The translations under genes were made by a program, and so were the position numbers. A stretch of 64,000 bases of DNA from assembly GCA_015075375.1 (NCBI GenBank), contig JABTUM010000001.1:1979201-2043200 (forward strand). The letters are read 5' to 3'. The stretch is from Planctomycetota bacterium. Lineage in GTDB: Bacteria; Planctomycetota; SZUA-567; H5-PLA8. Numbering within the stretch: position 1 is the stretch's first letter; each line of letters opens with the position of its first letter. Below the pieces are notes generated by a model, which did no database searches, had not been told where the DNA came from, and was given only the letters and a program-made list of their open reading frames with translations. This document shows positions 41,014 through 52,337 of this stretch, one piece after another.

Positions 41014-42102
41014 TTACGGTGCGATCCGGTTCGGGGTCCACGCCGGCAATACAATGCCGAGGTGCTCGAACAAAGCGGCGAGATCTTCCGGCGGCGGTGC
41101 GGTAAGCGTCAGCGGATGGGCGTGAATCGGATGCGCCAGCTCCAGGGCTTCGGCGTGTAGGCAGACGCGCGGACGCACGTCGCCGAAGGCCGGGTGCGAT
41201 TCCACGCCGCCGTACGCGATGTCGCCGACGAGGGGAAACCCGAGCGTCTTGGCGTGAATGCGAATCTGATGGCTGCGCCCGGTACGCGGATGCGCGCGCA
41301 GAGCGGAAAACCCGCCGCACTTCGAGACGGCCACCCGTACGTAACGCGTCTGAGCCTCGCGTGCATCGATGCCGTCGATGGACATGACGTGCTTGTCCGC
41401 CGGGTCCACGCCGATGGCCGCATCGATCTCGGTCGCGTCCCATTCCGGAACGCCTTGCACCAAACAGAGGTACGTCTTCTTGAGCAGGCGATTCTCGAAC
41501 TGGCGGGTCAGGTCGGCGTGCGCTTTCTTGTCGAGCGCGTAGATCATCACGCCGCTGGTGGGCTCGTCGAGGCGGTGGACGGTCCCCAGGTGGAAGGACG
41601 GGTCGGCTTCGAGCTGTTCGCGAAAGTAATGCAGCAGGCCGTTGTAGAGCGTGCCCTTCGCGTTGCCGCGCGCCGGGTGCACGACCACGCCCGCTGGCTT
41701 AACCAGCGCGATGACGAATTCGTCTTCGTACAGCACCTCGAACGGAATCTCTTCAGGATCGTGCTTGCTGGGCTGATCCAGCACGATGGTGACGCGCTCG
41801 CCATGCGCGACGTGCCGGCTCGACTTCACCGGCTGCCCGTCGATCAGCACCTTGCCGTCTTTGATCATCTGCTGCAGGAAGCTGCGTGAATACCCGCGAA
41901 AGCGGAGTTGGAGGTATTTATCCAGCCGCCTCGGCGCGCCGGGACGAAGTTGCCCGATCTCGAACTCGTAGCATTCCGGCCCGCCCCGGCGCGCGCGGGG
42001 AAAATCGAACTTCGTCTTCAGGCCGTGCGGCCGAACCCAGACGGGTTCGCCGTCTTCGCCCATCTCGAGCCGCTCGGCATTGGAAGGATGCGACGCGCCC
42101 AT
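41014..42102 (-). CDS. RluA-family pseudouridine synthase
   Basis: Converts uridine to pseudouridine in rRNA (RluC/RluD type) or tRNA. About 362 residues from the ATG at 42100-42102; a TTG start at 42183 would add 27. S4 RNA-binding domain at about 60-125 (RLDKYLQLRFRGYSRSFLQQMIKDGKVLIDG), then the RluA catalytic domain with HRLDEPTSGVMIYA, whose Asp is the nucleophile, and RTGRSHQIRIHAKTLGFPLVGD near the end. All motifs are intact. The N-terminal 55 residues (WVRPHGLKTKFDFPRARRGG) are an extra basic segment. The target nucleotide cannot be told. Confidence 0.93.
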   Translation of the reverse strand: MGASHPSNAERLEMGEDGEPVWVRPHGLKTKFDFPRARRGGPECYEFEIGQLRPGAPRRLDKYLQLRFRGYSRSFLQQMIKDGKVLIDGQPVKSSRHVAHGERVTIVLDQPSKHDPEEIPFEVLYEDEFVIALVKPAGVVVHPARGNAKGTLYNGLLHYFREQLEADPSFHLGTVHRLDEPTSGVMIYALDKKAHADLTRQFENRLLKKTYLCLVQGVPEWDATEIDAAIGVDPADKHVMSIDGIDAREAQTRYVRVAVSKCGGFSALRAHPRTGRSHQIRIHAKTLGFPLVGDIAYGGVESHPAFGDVRPRVCLHAEALELAHPIHAHPLTLTAPPPEDLAALFEHLGIVLPAWTPNRIAP

Positions 42103-42206
42103 GACCGGTTCCGCCGCGAGCGCGCCGACCGCGCGCTCCAATAGCCGTATGGTACCCGGGATGCGGCGGGCGCGCTCGGCCAAGCCGTGGATGGCTCCGG
42201 ACCGAG

Positions 42207-43448
42207 CTACTTCAATAAGGCTTCGAGTTCCGCGCGCTGCGGGTGCCGCGGATGCAGGTCCAACGCCCGCTTGAGGAGCTTGCGGCCCGCCTCACGGTCG
42301 CCGGCTGCGAGCAGCACCTGGCCCGCGCGTGCGAAGAGTTCGGGATCCTCGGGCAAGCGATCCAGGAACGGGCGCAGGCCTTCCGCGCCTTCGGCGGATT
42401 TTCCAGCCTTGTGCAAGGCCCACGCAAGCGCATCGAATGCGTACGCATCGCGGCGCAATTCAAGATCCTTGCGCGCGAAGGCAACGGCTTGCTCGGGATT
42501 TCCACCCGGACCGGCCAGGTAGTGCGCGAGGTTGCGGTAATCGTGAGCATTATCGGAAGCCGCAGCCTCGGCGTACGCCTCTTTGGCGCGCGCCCACGCG
42601 GCCTGCGCCTCTTCTTTCTGGCCAGAGGCTTCGTGGGCTTCGGCCAGGAGTTCGAGCAGTTCGGGATGCGGCATACGCGCGACGATCGCCAGCGCGTCGG
42701 CCACGGCCTGCGCGGCCGCTCCGGAAGCGAGGTTCAAGCGCGCACGCTGCACCAGCCCCGCGAACTCGTCGGGGCGAATCTCCAAGGCCCGCTTCAGCTC
42801 CGCCTGAGCCTCGTCGTACTTGCCGCACATTCGCAACAGTTCGGCCTGCCTCACGAAACACCACACGTACGCATCCTTGGGAAGCGCTTGGTCGTCGGCT
42901 ACGTCCAGCGCCTTATCGAGAAATTTGAGGGCCTTGTTGGAATCGCCGATCGCAAAAGCGAAGTTGGCCTGGTGGGTCGCCCATTCGAACGGGTGCGCAC
43001 CCTTGGCCTTGAACTGTGCGTAGACCGCGGACGCGCCTTCGAGGTTGCCGTATTCCATCAGCGACGCCGCTCGAACGCCGTAGGCATCGGGGCGGGCGGG
43101 ATCCACCTCGATGGCGCGTTCGGCCGCCTGCGCGGCTGCCTGGAACTTGTGCTGGGCAGACAACGCGCCGGCCAACCCCAGCAACACGTCGTAAGCCTTA
43201 GGATTCCGTTCGAGCGCCTGCTTGGCCGCTGCTTCGGCTTTCTCGAAGCACGCGTCGTCGCCGCGTTCCTTACCGGCTTTAATATAAAGGCCGGCCAAGA
43301 TGGCCGATGCGCGCCAGTCCACGGGATCGCGGTCCACGCGTTGAGCCCAATGCACAAGCTGGTTCTCAAGCGGATCTTCGGCGCCCGAAAGCGTAACGCC
43401 CGCGCCCGCCAAGCTCAAAAGCAACCATCGAACCATCCGCATTTTCAT
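42207..43448 (-). CDS. Exported TPR-repeat protein
   Basis: 413 residues from the ATG at 43446-43448, with AGGTGG nearby and a clear signal peptide (MRMVRWLLLSLAGAGVTLSGA). The rest is tetratricopeptide-like repeats: AEAAAKQALERNPKAYDVLLGLA, AAQAAERAIEVDPARPDAYGVRA, KALKFLDKALDVADDQ, AQAELKRALEIRPDEFAGLV and the C-terminal GRKLLKRALDLHPRHPQRAELEA. Probably a periplasmic protein-interaction scaffold. The ORF extension to 43625 is not supported. It is just upstream of the pseudouridine synthase gene. Confidence 0.85.
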   Translation of the reverse strand: MKMRMVRWLLLSLAGAGVTLSGAEDPLENQLVHWAQRVDRDPVDWRASAILAGLYIKAGKERGDDACFEKAEAAAKQALERNPKAYDVLLGLAGALSAQHKFQAAAQAAERAIEVDPARPDAYGVRAASLMEYGNLEGASAVYAQFKAKGAHPFEWATHQANFAFAIGDSNKALKFLDKALDVADDQALPKDAYVWCFVRQAELLRMCGKYDEAQAELKRALEIRPDEFAGLVQRARLNLASGAAAQAVADALAIVARMPHPELLELLAEAHEASGQKEEAQAAWARAKEAYAEAAASDNAHDYRNLAHYLAGPGGNPEQAVAFARKDLELRRDAYAFDALAWALHKAGKSAEGAEGLRPFLDRLPEDPELFARAGQVLLAAGDREAGRKLLKRALDLHPRHPQRAELEALLK

Positions 43449-43530
43449 GTTCCACCTGTTGTCCGGATACGGCGCGGGGCGAGTGTTGCGCACCCGCCCC
43501 GCTCCACAACTTCCATTCACTTGCGTCGTT

Positions 43531-44655
43531 TTACTGACGCGGCGGGAGGTCCGCCGTGCCGGGGATCGGCGCGCCAAAGTACGGGAACACCAACAGGAAC
43601 GGGAAGTCATTTGCATCCACGTCATCGGTGGTCAAGCCACCGTTGGTTGCGACAGACAGCACCACGTCGATGACGTCATCTTCCGGCCGGCGTCCATCCG
43701 GGAAGCCCGAAGGGGAAGCCGTGGTATTCAGGTTCAAAACGTCGGGCATCAGGAAGGCCGTGGTATTGTCGGCATGGGTGGTATCGCCTCCGTTAAAGAC
43801 CAGGAGCGAAGCATTCACAGCCGGACCAAACTGGGTGAAGTCCTTGTCCGGCGTGCCGCGGTTGAATTCGTTGCGGCGAGCGGACGGGATCAACGCCGTC
43901 GCGATGGCCGGCCGGCCCATGCGATCGATCTGAACGTACGGTCCGCTGCTGCGCGAATCGCGGTCCGCGAAGCGGCTGGTCGAGCGCTGACGGTTCGTCG
44001 TGCCCCAGATCACCAGATCGGTGTCCGAACCCCCATTGGTCAGGAGGTCGGCAGGCAAGGTCACGACCATGGTCGACACGTTGTGCCCGCCGAAGAAGTC
44101 AACACCGGGCGCGCGGCCGAGCACCGTACCGTTCACGACACTGTTGAAAAAAGCCGAATCGAAGAAGAAGGGATCGTCGCGCATGCCACAGAACATCTGG
44201 AATCCGTCCGCTCCCGGCGTGGCGGGCGTAACCGTGGCGTTGGCCGGACCGGAATGGATCAGCAGTCCCCGACCGCTCAACGGCATGTTCGTCGTACCGG
44301 TGCGCCGCGGCTTGCCCGGCCCAAGCAACGTAAACGTCTGCACCCCCGGGTTACCCTGGAACAGGAACTGCACGACTACGTCTTCCTTCAGATCGCCGTT
44401 GTTGTCGATCTTGAACTGGTACATGACATCGGTGGCAAATGGCGCGCTGTTGCCGGGCGCCGTGAACGGATTGACTGTCATCGCCAGGACGACGTTCCCG
44501 GGCACGTTGGGATCCATCCAGGCGTAGATATCGTTAATATCCGCCGCAGGATCGAGCAAAATGGCAGGCGCTTCGCGGTGGTCGGCACCCGTACAAAAAA
44601 GCAACGCTCCGAGCAAGGCTAAGGCCGAAAAAAGGGCCTGAAATTTCCTTTTCAT
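43531..44655 (-). CDS. Exported DUF4331 family protein
   Basis: 374 residues from the ATG at 44653-44655, with a strong AAAGGAG SD nine nt upstream. Signal peptide (FQALFSALALLGALLFCTGA), then the DUF4331 start ADHREAPAILLDPAADINDIYAWMDP. Later landmarks are DVMYQFKIDNNGDLKEDVVVQF, FFGGHNVSTMVVTLPADLLT and VDANDFPFLLVFPYFGAP, consistent with the whole family domain. The family is common in aquatic and soil bacteria; the function is unknown, and calcium- or lipoprotein-related roles are only guesses. Confidence 0.88.
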   Translation of the reverse strand: MKRKFQALFSALALLGALLFCTGADHREAPAILLDPAADINDIYAWMDPNVPGNVVLAMTVNPFTAPGNSAPFATDVMYQFKIDNNGDLKEDVVVQFLFQGNPGVQTFTLLGPGKPRRTGTTNMPLSGRGLLIHSGPANATVTPATPGADGFQMFCGMRDDPFFFDSAFFNSVVNGTVLGRAPGVDFFGGHNVSTMVVTLPADLLTNGGSDTDLVIWGTTNRQRSTSRFADRDSRSSGPYVQIDRMGRPAIATALIPSARRNEFNRGTPDKDFTQFGPAVNASLLVFNGGDTTHADNTTAFLMPDVLNLNTTASPSGFPDGRRPEDDVIDVVLSVATNGGLTTDDVDANDFPFLLVFPYFGAPIPGTADLPPRQ

Positions 44656-44890
44656 CCACTGCTCTCCTTTAGTTTTCGAGCTTACCACCCTGCAATAGGA
44701 GGCCATTTTCGAGGGTTAATGATTAAGAATGGGGCACCCTGAAAATCGATGCTGCTCCATAAGCACGAGTGAGAGCTACGAATTTTGAGTATGCTATTCC
44801 TGCCATGAAGGGCGCGGAAATGCAACAGCCTTCTCTTCAAATCGCGATGCATTCGCAGATGCTTGCACCTTGCGGCGCGCCATGCAGGAT

Positions 44891-46525
44891 TCAGGGCAGT
44901 TCGTGTTTCGGTCCGCTTTCGCCCGGCTTACGCATGCCGGCTTGGATGCAAGCTTCCTTTAAGCGGCGTTTATCCGCTTCGGCAAGTTCCAGAATCTGCA
45001 AGCCCAACACCCAAGCGCCGGGCGAATCGGGTTCGTTGGTTTTGACGAAGCGTAAGCTGCACAGGCATTTCACCGGCTGCGGTTCGATCAACACCGTCAT
45101 GCTCACGCATAACCCGCGGCGGCGCAGGTCTTCGGGGGAGCCCAAGCCCGGATCGGGGCCTTCGATCGAGAATCCTCCTTCACTGATGTCCACCGTGCGG
45201 CCCTGGCATTCGGCGTCGGCGACGACCCGGCCCAAGCGATTACAGAATTGGTAACGCACCGGGAACTCGCAGCGATAGCGCATGTGGCGGCGTTCGTTGC
45301 GCTTTTCTTTGGGGCGCAGTTGATCGATCGCGAGCAACACCAGATCTTCCTGAGCGAGGAATATCTCGATATGCCGCTGCGCGATGCGTTCCATCTCTTC
45401 GAGCACGTCGGCGGGCAGCGGATTGGCTACGGCGATGCAGAGTACGCGGCGCGATTCGTCGAAGGGCACGAACTCATGCCGCTGCATCATCGGGAACGGA
45501 AAGACATGCGCCAAGGACTCTGGAATTTCCGCTCCCTGCAGGTCGGTCATCGGCAATCCGGACTGCAAGGCCAGCGCACGGCAGAGTTCGTCGGGCTGGA
45601 TCAACCCTTCTCGAAGCAGGTAGCGGCCTAAGCGTTCGCCCGAAAAACGCGAGCGCTCGACGGCGGCAGCGATTTCGTCGTCGCCGAGTTTGCCCATGTG
45701 GACCAGGATTTCTCCGACGCGCTTGCCGCGAAAGGGATCGGCGGCGCGCGGTTCGCCTTCTTCTTCGGCCAACGGCGGAGGAGGCGGTGGCGCGAGCGGC
45801 GATTCTCCGGCCGTGCCATAGGCCGCTTGGACCTCGGGCGCCGCCTCCGGAGCGTGGGGCGGTTCCGGAGCTACCTCGCGCGCCTGCAGCGATTGCAATT
45901 CCGCCGCCGCTTCGGTCGGGCTCAATTCTTCCAAGGCTGGATATCCGGCCGGCGCGGCGTGGCGGCTGGCGCTGGCGGAAGGAACGGCCGGCGTACGCGT
46001 GCCGCTGACCGGTGCGGGCGGCACATCCGGACGCGCGCGGTCCCCGCGTTCGACGCGCGTCGTGGTCGTCGAACCTTTGGTGCTGGCCCCCACCAGATAG
46101 GCCGCCGAATCGATCACCTTGCTAGTGCCGAACGCATCGCGAACCTTGTCGGTGGCGAAAAAGAGCATCACCTTCTGAAGCAACTCGCGCTGCTCGCGCG
46201 AAACGTTGCGGAACTGCAAGCCCAGTTCCATGCCGCCGCCGGCGGTGGGATCCAAACGGCGGATCTCGACTTCCAACGGCACATTCCTGAGATGGGGCGG
46301 ACAGGTGAGTTCGATGTTCAGCGGACGCTGCGGCCCAAGCACGCGCTTCCAGGCGTCGGCGACGGCGGCATCCAAGGCGTGCAGCGGCGCGAGGCAGCGG
46401 CAACCGCCTTCGCTCATATCCAACAAGTTACAAGCTACGGAGGGAACCCCTCCGTAACGCAGCAGCACGATGCCATCGCCCACCCGTAGGCGGACGTTGG
46501 TCCTGAGCCGCTCTTCTTTGCTCAT
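44891..46525 (-). CDS. PilZ - MshEN - PilZ protein (predicted c-di-GMP receptor)
   Basis: 544 residues, no signal peptide. N-terminal PilZ-like domain at about 1-125 (CNLLDMSEGGCRC, GLQFRNVSREQRELL). A disordered Ala/Pro/Glu linker covers about 150-265. An MshEN/GspE-N domain at about 270-395 has tandem motifs RVGEILVHMGKLGDDEIAAA and RLGRYLLREGLIQPDELCRA. A second PilZ domain at about 410-530 (NERRHMRYRCEFPVRYQF, then TVDISEGGFSIEG) has an R-rich and a D-x-S-x-x-G motif, the hallmark of c-di-GMP binding. MshEN also binds c-di-GMP in type II secretion ATPases, but no ATPase domain is present here. Probably a c-di-GMP-responsive adaptor for pili, secretion or motility. Confidence 0.85.
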   Translation of the reverse strand: MSKEERLRTNVRLRVGDGIVLLRYGGVPSVACNLLDMSEGGCRCLAPLHALDAAVADAWKRVLGPQRPLNIELTCPPHLRNVPLEVEIRRLDPTAGGGMELGLQFRNVSREQRELLQKVMLFFATDKVRDAFGTSKVIDSAAYLVGASTKGSTTTTRVERGDRARPDVPPAPVSGTRTPAVPSASASRHAAPAGYPALEELSPTEAAAELQSLQAREVAPEPPHAPEAAPEVQAAYGTAGESPLAPPPPPPLAEEEGEPRAADPFRGKRVGEILVHMGKLGDDEIAAAVERSRFSGERLGRYLLREGLIQPDELCRALALQSGLPMTDLQGAEIPESLAHVFPFPMMQRHEFVPFDESRRVLCIAVANPLPADVLEEMERIAQRHIEIFLAQEDLVLLAIDQLRPKEKRNERRHMRYRCEFPVRYQFCNRLGRVVADAECQGRTVDISEGGFSIEGPDPGLGSPEDLRRRGLCVSMTVLIEPQPVKCLCSLRFVKTNEPDSPGAWVLGLQILELAEADKRRLKEACIQAGMRKPGESGPKHELP

Positions 46526-46626
46526 GCGCGCGTAAGCCGCTCCCCCGGCAGGCCGCTGCGGCGAAAGCCGGTTTCATCAGGATAGCGCGCTAAGTGAAGG
46601 TGTACAACCGTCTTGCGGAAGGGTTC

Positions 46627-46647
46627 CGGCGGCGGGTCGCGCCGCCG
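46627..46647 (-). terminator. GC hairpin after sdhB
   Basis: CGGCGGC / GCCGCCG with a 7-nt loop lies 18 nt beyond the sdhB stop on the minus strand. It has no U-tract. Its position at the end of the sdh operon suggests a transcript-end role. Confidence 0.35.
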
Positions 46648-46665
46648 TTGGACCGGTTCGGCGGA

Positions 46666-47409
46666 TCAACCAAACAGCTTGGAGAGGAGAAATTCCCGAT
46701 TGAGCCGAGCGATGTTGTCGAGGCTGATGGATTTCGGACACTCGGCCTCGCAGGCGCCGGTATTGGTGCAGTTTCCGAACCCGGCTTCGTCCATGGTCTG
46801 GACCATGGATTTCACGCGCTTGCGGCTTTCGGGCTGGCCCTGGGGCAGCAGCGCGAGGTGGCTGACCTTTGCGCTGACAAAGAGCATGGCGCTGGCGTTC
46901 TTGCACGCGGCCACGCAGGCGCCGCAGCCAATGCACGCGGCGGCGTCCATCGCCCGTTCGGCATCGTCCTTCGGGACCGGCAGCCCATTGGCATCGGGCG
47001 CGTTGCCGGTGTTGATGCTGATAAAGCCACCGGCCTGAATGATCTTGTCGAAGGCACTGCGGTCGACCACCAGATCGCGCACGACCGGGAAGGCCTGGGC
47101 GCGCCATGGTTCGAGCGTCAACGTGTCACCGTCGCGGAAGTTGCGCATGTAGAGTTGGCAGGTGGTGACCGCGTTGCGCGGGCCGTGCGGGCGGCCGTTG
47201 ATGGCGATGCCGCAAGTCCCGCAGATGCCTTCGCGGCAATCGTGGTCGAACGCGATGGGCTCTTCGCCCTTCGCTTCCATCTCGTTATTGACCACATCCA
47301 GCATCTCGAGGAACGAAGCGTCCGGCGAAATGTCCTTGGCCTGATAGGTCACGAACTGGCCGGAGCTTTGCCCGTTCTTCTGGCGCCACACGTTCAAGGT
47401 GAAGTTCAT
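46666..47409 (-). CDS. sdhB: Succinate dehydrogenase / fumarate reductase iron-sulfur subunit
   Basis: 247 residues carrying the three clusters of complex II: 2Fe-2S ligands in [10 protein letters not shown] plus a downstream Cys (TTCQLY), then [12 protein letters not shown] and [15 protein letters not shown] for 4Fe-4S and 3Fe-4S. The sequence resembles the type B enzymes of Bacteroidota and deltaproteobacteria that use menaquinone (inference from overall sequence style). It is last in sdhCAB, 42 nt after sdhA. Confidence 0.97.
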   Translation of the reverse strand: MNFTLNVWRQKNGQSSGQFVTYQAKDISPDASFLEMLDVVNNEMEAKGEEPIAFDHDCREGICGTCGIAINGRPHGPRNAVTTCQLYMRNFRDGDTLTLEPWRAQAFPVVRDLVVDRSAFDKIIQAGGFISINTGNAPDANGLPVPKDDAERAMDAAACIGCGACVAACKNASAMLFVSAKVSHLALLPQGQPESRKRVKSMVQTMDEAGFGNCTNTGACEAECPKSISLDNIARLNREFLLSKLFG

Positions 47410-47451
47410 CGCGTTCTCTCCCGGACCGCGCCGCTGCGCGAGCCGATGGCT

Positions 47452-49365
<1,914 letters not shown>

Positions 49366-49399
49366 GGTGCGCGCATTTCCTTGCGTAAAATCGAACCGG

Positions 49400-50083
49400 C
49401 TAGCGAACCGCTTCCGTCTTCTGAATCAGCTCCTTCACGCCGTCCGGAAGGGGCGTGCGCTTCTTACCGCTCAGCAGACCGAAGAGCGGAAGCACCAGGA
49501 AGCCCAAGGCAATACCCCAGCCTAAAACCGTGCAGATCTGCTTCACCTTGCGGCGCTTCTCCGGCTTGATCAGCCCCAGCGTCTGGAAGAGACTCCAGAA
49601 TCCGTGCGTCAGGTGCGTGCCGAGAATCAGCATCGAGAAGATGTAAAAGATCGCCACGCCAGGGTTGGCAAACTCGTTCATCACCAGAGCGTACAGACTG
49701 CCGCCGAACTCTTCGCGTGGACCGAACTTGAAGCCCTTCACATGCAGGATCACGAAGAGCGCCACGAGGACACCGCTGACGATCATGAATCGGCTGGGCG
49801 CTTCGGACTGATTATCGTTGACGGCATAGCCTTGGGGACCCCGCGCGGCTTTGTTTTCGACGGTCAGCTTGATCGCCATAACCACGTGCGCGACAAAAAT
49901 GGCCGCGAGCCCGATCTCCGCGACGATCAAAAGCGGACCCATCGCTTCCAAGCGCGCGGCATAGCCGTCGAACGCGGTGCTCCCGCCGAACAGGAACAGG
50001 TTGCCTGCCAAGTGCGTGACCAGGAAGCCGATCAGCGCCAGACCCGTAAGCGCCACCAGCGTCTTCTTTAGAATGGAATTCAT
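49400..50083 (-). CDS. sdhC: Succinate dehydrogenase cytochrome b subunit (single five-helix anchor)
   Basis: 227 residues from ATG 50081-50083 (GGGAG five nt upstream; the TTG at 50128 is less likely). It has five hydrophobic helices with His residues placed for two b hemes: [39 protein letters not shown] and [15 protein letters not shown] single fused anchor and no sdhD is the type B arrangement, usually linked to menaquinone. First gene of sdhCAB. Confidence 0.93.
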   Translation of the reverse strand: MNSILKKTLVALTGLALIGFLVTHLAGNLFLFGGSTAFDGYAARLEAMGPLLIVAEIGLAAIFVAHVVMAIKLTVENKAARGPQGYAVNDNQSEAPSRFMIVSGVLVALFVILHVKGFKFGPREEFGGSLYALVMNEFANPGVAIFYIFSMLILGTHLTHGFWSLFQTLGLIKPEKRRKVKQICTVLGWGIALGFLVLPLFGLLSGKKRTPLPDGVKELIQKTEAVR

Positions 50084-50363
50084 GCCGCTCCCGCCCACGG
50101 AAGGTTTCGGACTCGATGTCGTCGCCAAGGCTCGCTCTTCCTTTTAGGTTTGAAGGGCACGCGCTGCAAGCTCCGAACGCTTCACCCAAGCATTGATCCT
50201 CAAAAGGTTAAGCTAATTTTGAACGAGCCTGCGGCCGGAAGAGGCACTAGCGCCTAATAATGGAAGGCGGAAACGAATCTACGAAAGCGGCACGCAAGGC
50301 AGGTGCATACGAATCGTTAGCCTTTCGTCGGTTCGTTCTATTTCGAGCACTTGGACATGCACG

Positions 50364-50642
50364 ATGGGTGAAACAACCGAAAATCCATCGCCGGCCTCCG
50401 CGCCTCGTACCGACAAGCGGTCGGTCAAACCTTCAACCGCGCCGCCGTCCCCAGACAACCGCTTCCCGGCTTCAACGCCTCCGTTCACCCGAGCCGTTGG
50501 GATCTTCATCATTTTCTGTGCGCTGGGGGTATGTGGATTCGCACTCTATACGCAGCAATGGTTTCACGGCGCGGCGGTTTTGGTGGGCGGCGGCTTCCTG
50601 GGCCTGCGGCTCAGCGGTCGCCTGCCCAAGCGCAAAGCCTGA
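50364..50642 (+). CDS. Small membrane protein of unknown function (92 residues)
   Basis: Pro/Ser-rich hydrophilic N-terminus (about 1-42) followed by two hydrophobic helices (TRAVGIFIIFCALGVCGFALY and WFHGAAVLVGGGFLGLRL) and a basic end. No family is recognised. It is divergent from sdhC across 280 nt, in which I see no other gene. The frame reads like protein by composition, but no strong SD precedes the ATG. Confidence 0.5.
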   Translation: MGETTENPSPASAPRTDKRSVKPSTAPPSPDNRFPASTPPFTRAVGIFIIFCALGVCGFALYTQQWFHGAAVLVGGGFLGLRLSGRLPKRKA

Positions 50643-50723
50643 AGCATCAGGCGCGTCCGGCGTTCGCCACGATTCCATCTCTTGGGTATGCTGAACGCTC
50701 TTCCTGGCCTGGAGCGTCTGAGC

Positions 50724-52337
50724 ATGGGCACCCTCACCTTCGATTGGCTGATTCGCGGCGCGCGCGTCATCGACGGGACCGGCAGTCCGTGGTTCCGCGG
50801 CGATGTCGCGCTGGCAGGCGATCGGATCGCCGCGGTCATGCCCATGGGCTTGCTTTCGCCGTCGAACGCACGGGAGATCCTCGATGCGCAGGACCGCGTC
50901 GTGGCGCCGGGCTTCATCGACCTGCAGAGCCACTCGATCACATCTTTGATGGCGGATGGACGCTGCGTCTCGAAGCTGCTGCAGGGCGTGACCACGGAGA
51001 TCATGGGCGAAACGTGGGTGCCCGCGCCGCACGGCGGGAAGTGCAATGCGCTGCCGGGCGACTGGAAAGATCGCGCGAAGCATTGGACGCGCTTCCGGCA
51101 CTGGTTCGACGATCTGGTCGGCCGGGGCGTGGGACCGAACGTCGGGTCGTTTATGGCTGCCGGGACGCTGCGCAGTCTGGCTTGCGGCATGCGCATGGGC
51201 CGCGCGAGCGAAACGGAACTGGAGCGCCAGCGGCAGCTGATGGCCGAGACGATGCGCGACGGCGCATTCGGGGTCAGCTACGCGCTGATCTATCCGCCCG
51301 ATACATACGTCGATCAGGACGAGATCGTGGAAGTCTCCGCCGTGGCCGCACGGCACGGCGGCGTTTACATCACGCATATGCGCTCGGAAAGCGACAAGCT
51401 GCTGGAAGGCCTGGACGAAGCGCTCGCGATCGGCCGTCGTGCGGGCATTCCGGTCGAAGTCTACCATCTGAAAGCGGCCGGCAAAAAGAACTGGCACCTG
51501 ATGCCGCAGGCCATTGCGCGCATCGAGGCCGCGCGCTCGACCGGCCAGGACGTGACGGCATGCATGTACCCGTACATCGCAAGCGGCACCGGATTGAACG
51601 CCATGGTGCCAAGCTGGGCGCACGCCGACGATAAACTGTACGACAACCTGCGCGATCCGTCGGTGCGCGCGACGATCCGCGCGGAGATGCTCCAGACCTA
51701 CGGCGACGGCTCCGAACTGGGCGCGCGCGCCGAAGGCATCCTGCCCGTGGGCTTCACGCGTCCCGAGCACCGCGGCTATGCGGGGAAGCGCCTGGCGGCA
51801 ATCGCGGCGCTGCGCAAGCAAGATTGGATCGACGCGCTGCTGGATCTGCTCGCCGCTGAAGAACAAAGCATCTTCACCATGTATTTCAGCATGAGCGAGA
51901 AAAATCTGCGGCTCCAGTTGCAGCAACCCTGGATCAAGATCGCCAGCGACGCCGGCGGGCACGATCCTTCGGGATCCGAAACGCGCAACCCGACGCATCC
52001 GCGCGCGTACGGAACGTTCACGCGCGTGCTGGGGCATTACGCGCGGGATCAGGGCGTGCTGACGATCGAGGATGCGGTGCGCAAGATGACCGGCGCGGTG
52101 GCCGCGCGGCTGAGCCTTACCGACCGCGGCTACCTCCGCCCGGGCGCGTTCGCCGACGTGACGCTGTTCGATCCGGAAACCGTCGCCGACCGAGCGACGT
52201 TCGAGGAGACGCACCGAGCTTCGGTAGGCGTGCACGAAGTCTGGGTGAACGGGGTCCGCGTGGTCTCGCAGGGAACCGTGACTGGAGCCCTCCCGGGGCG
52301 CTTCGTGGCCGGGCCCGGTTATACGGAGCAACCCTGA
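50724..52337 (+). CDS. N-acyl-D-amino-acid deacylase-like amidohydrolase
   Basis: 537 residues from ATG 50724 (GGAG nine nt upstream). Amidohydrolase with the D-aminoacylase layout: WLIRGARVIDGTGSPWFRGDVAL, APGFIDLQSHS (62-71), LLQGVTTEIMGETW (86-98), metal-binding His residues in YITHMRSES and EVYHLKAAG, and the catalytic Asp in IASDAGGHDP. It differs from characterised D-aminoacylases: the HxH is Q68-x-H70, and the aligned Cys ligand is Glu/Thr (96/97). So it belongs to a sister group with an altered metal site and unproven substrate. It overlaps the next gene by one base (TGATG), implying coupled translation. Confidence 0.85.
   Translation: MGTLTFDWLIRGARVIDGTGSPWFRGDVALAGDRIAAVMPMGLLSPSNAREILDAQDRVVAPGFIDLQSHSITSLMADGRCVSKLLQGVTTEIMGETWVPAPHGGKCNALPGDWKDRAKHWTRFRHWFDDLVGRGVGPNVGSFMAAGTLRSLACGMRMGRASETELERQRQLMAETMRDGAFGVSYALIYPPDTYVDQDEIVEVSAVAARHGGVYITHMRSESDKLLEGLDEALAIGRRAGIPVEVYHLKAAGKKNWHLMPQAIARIEAARSTGQDVTACMYPYIASGTGLNAMVPSWAHADDKLYDNLRDPSVRATIRAEMLQTYGDGSELGARAEGILPVGFTRPEHRGYAGKRLAAIAALRKQDWIDALLDLLAAEEQSIFTMYFSMSEKNLRLQLQQPWIKIASDAGGHDPSGSETRNPTHPRAYGTFTRVLGHYARDQGVLTIEDAVRKMTGAVAARLSLTDRGYLRPGAFADVTLFDPETVADRATFEETHRASVGVHEVWVNGVRVVSQGTVTGALPGRFVAGPGYTEQP

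Noticed and set aside
42243..43673. 476-codon plus-strand frame opposite the TPR gene
   Set aside because: Mirror of the TPR repeats; the repeat periodicity belongs to the minus strand.
44656..44720. Possible sigma54 promoter upstream of the DUF4331 gene (TGGCCT...TTGCA, minus strand)
   Set aside because: GG and GC are only nine bases apart; sigma54 needs ten, and the -24 box is poor.
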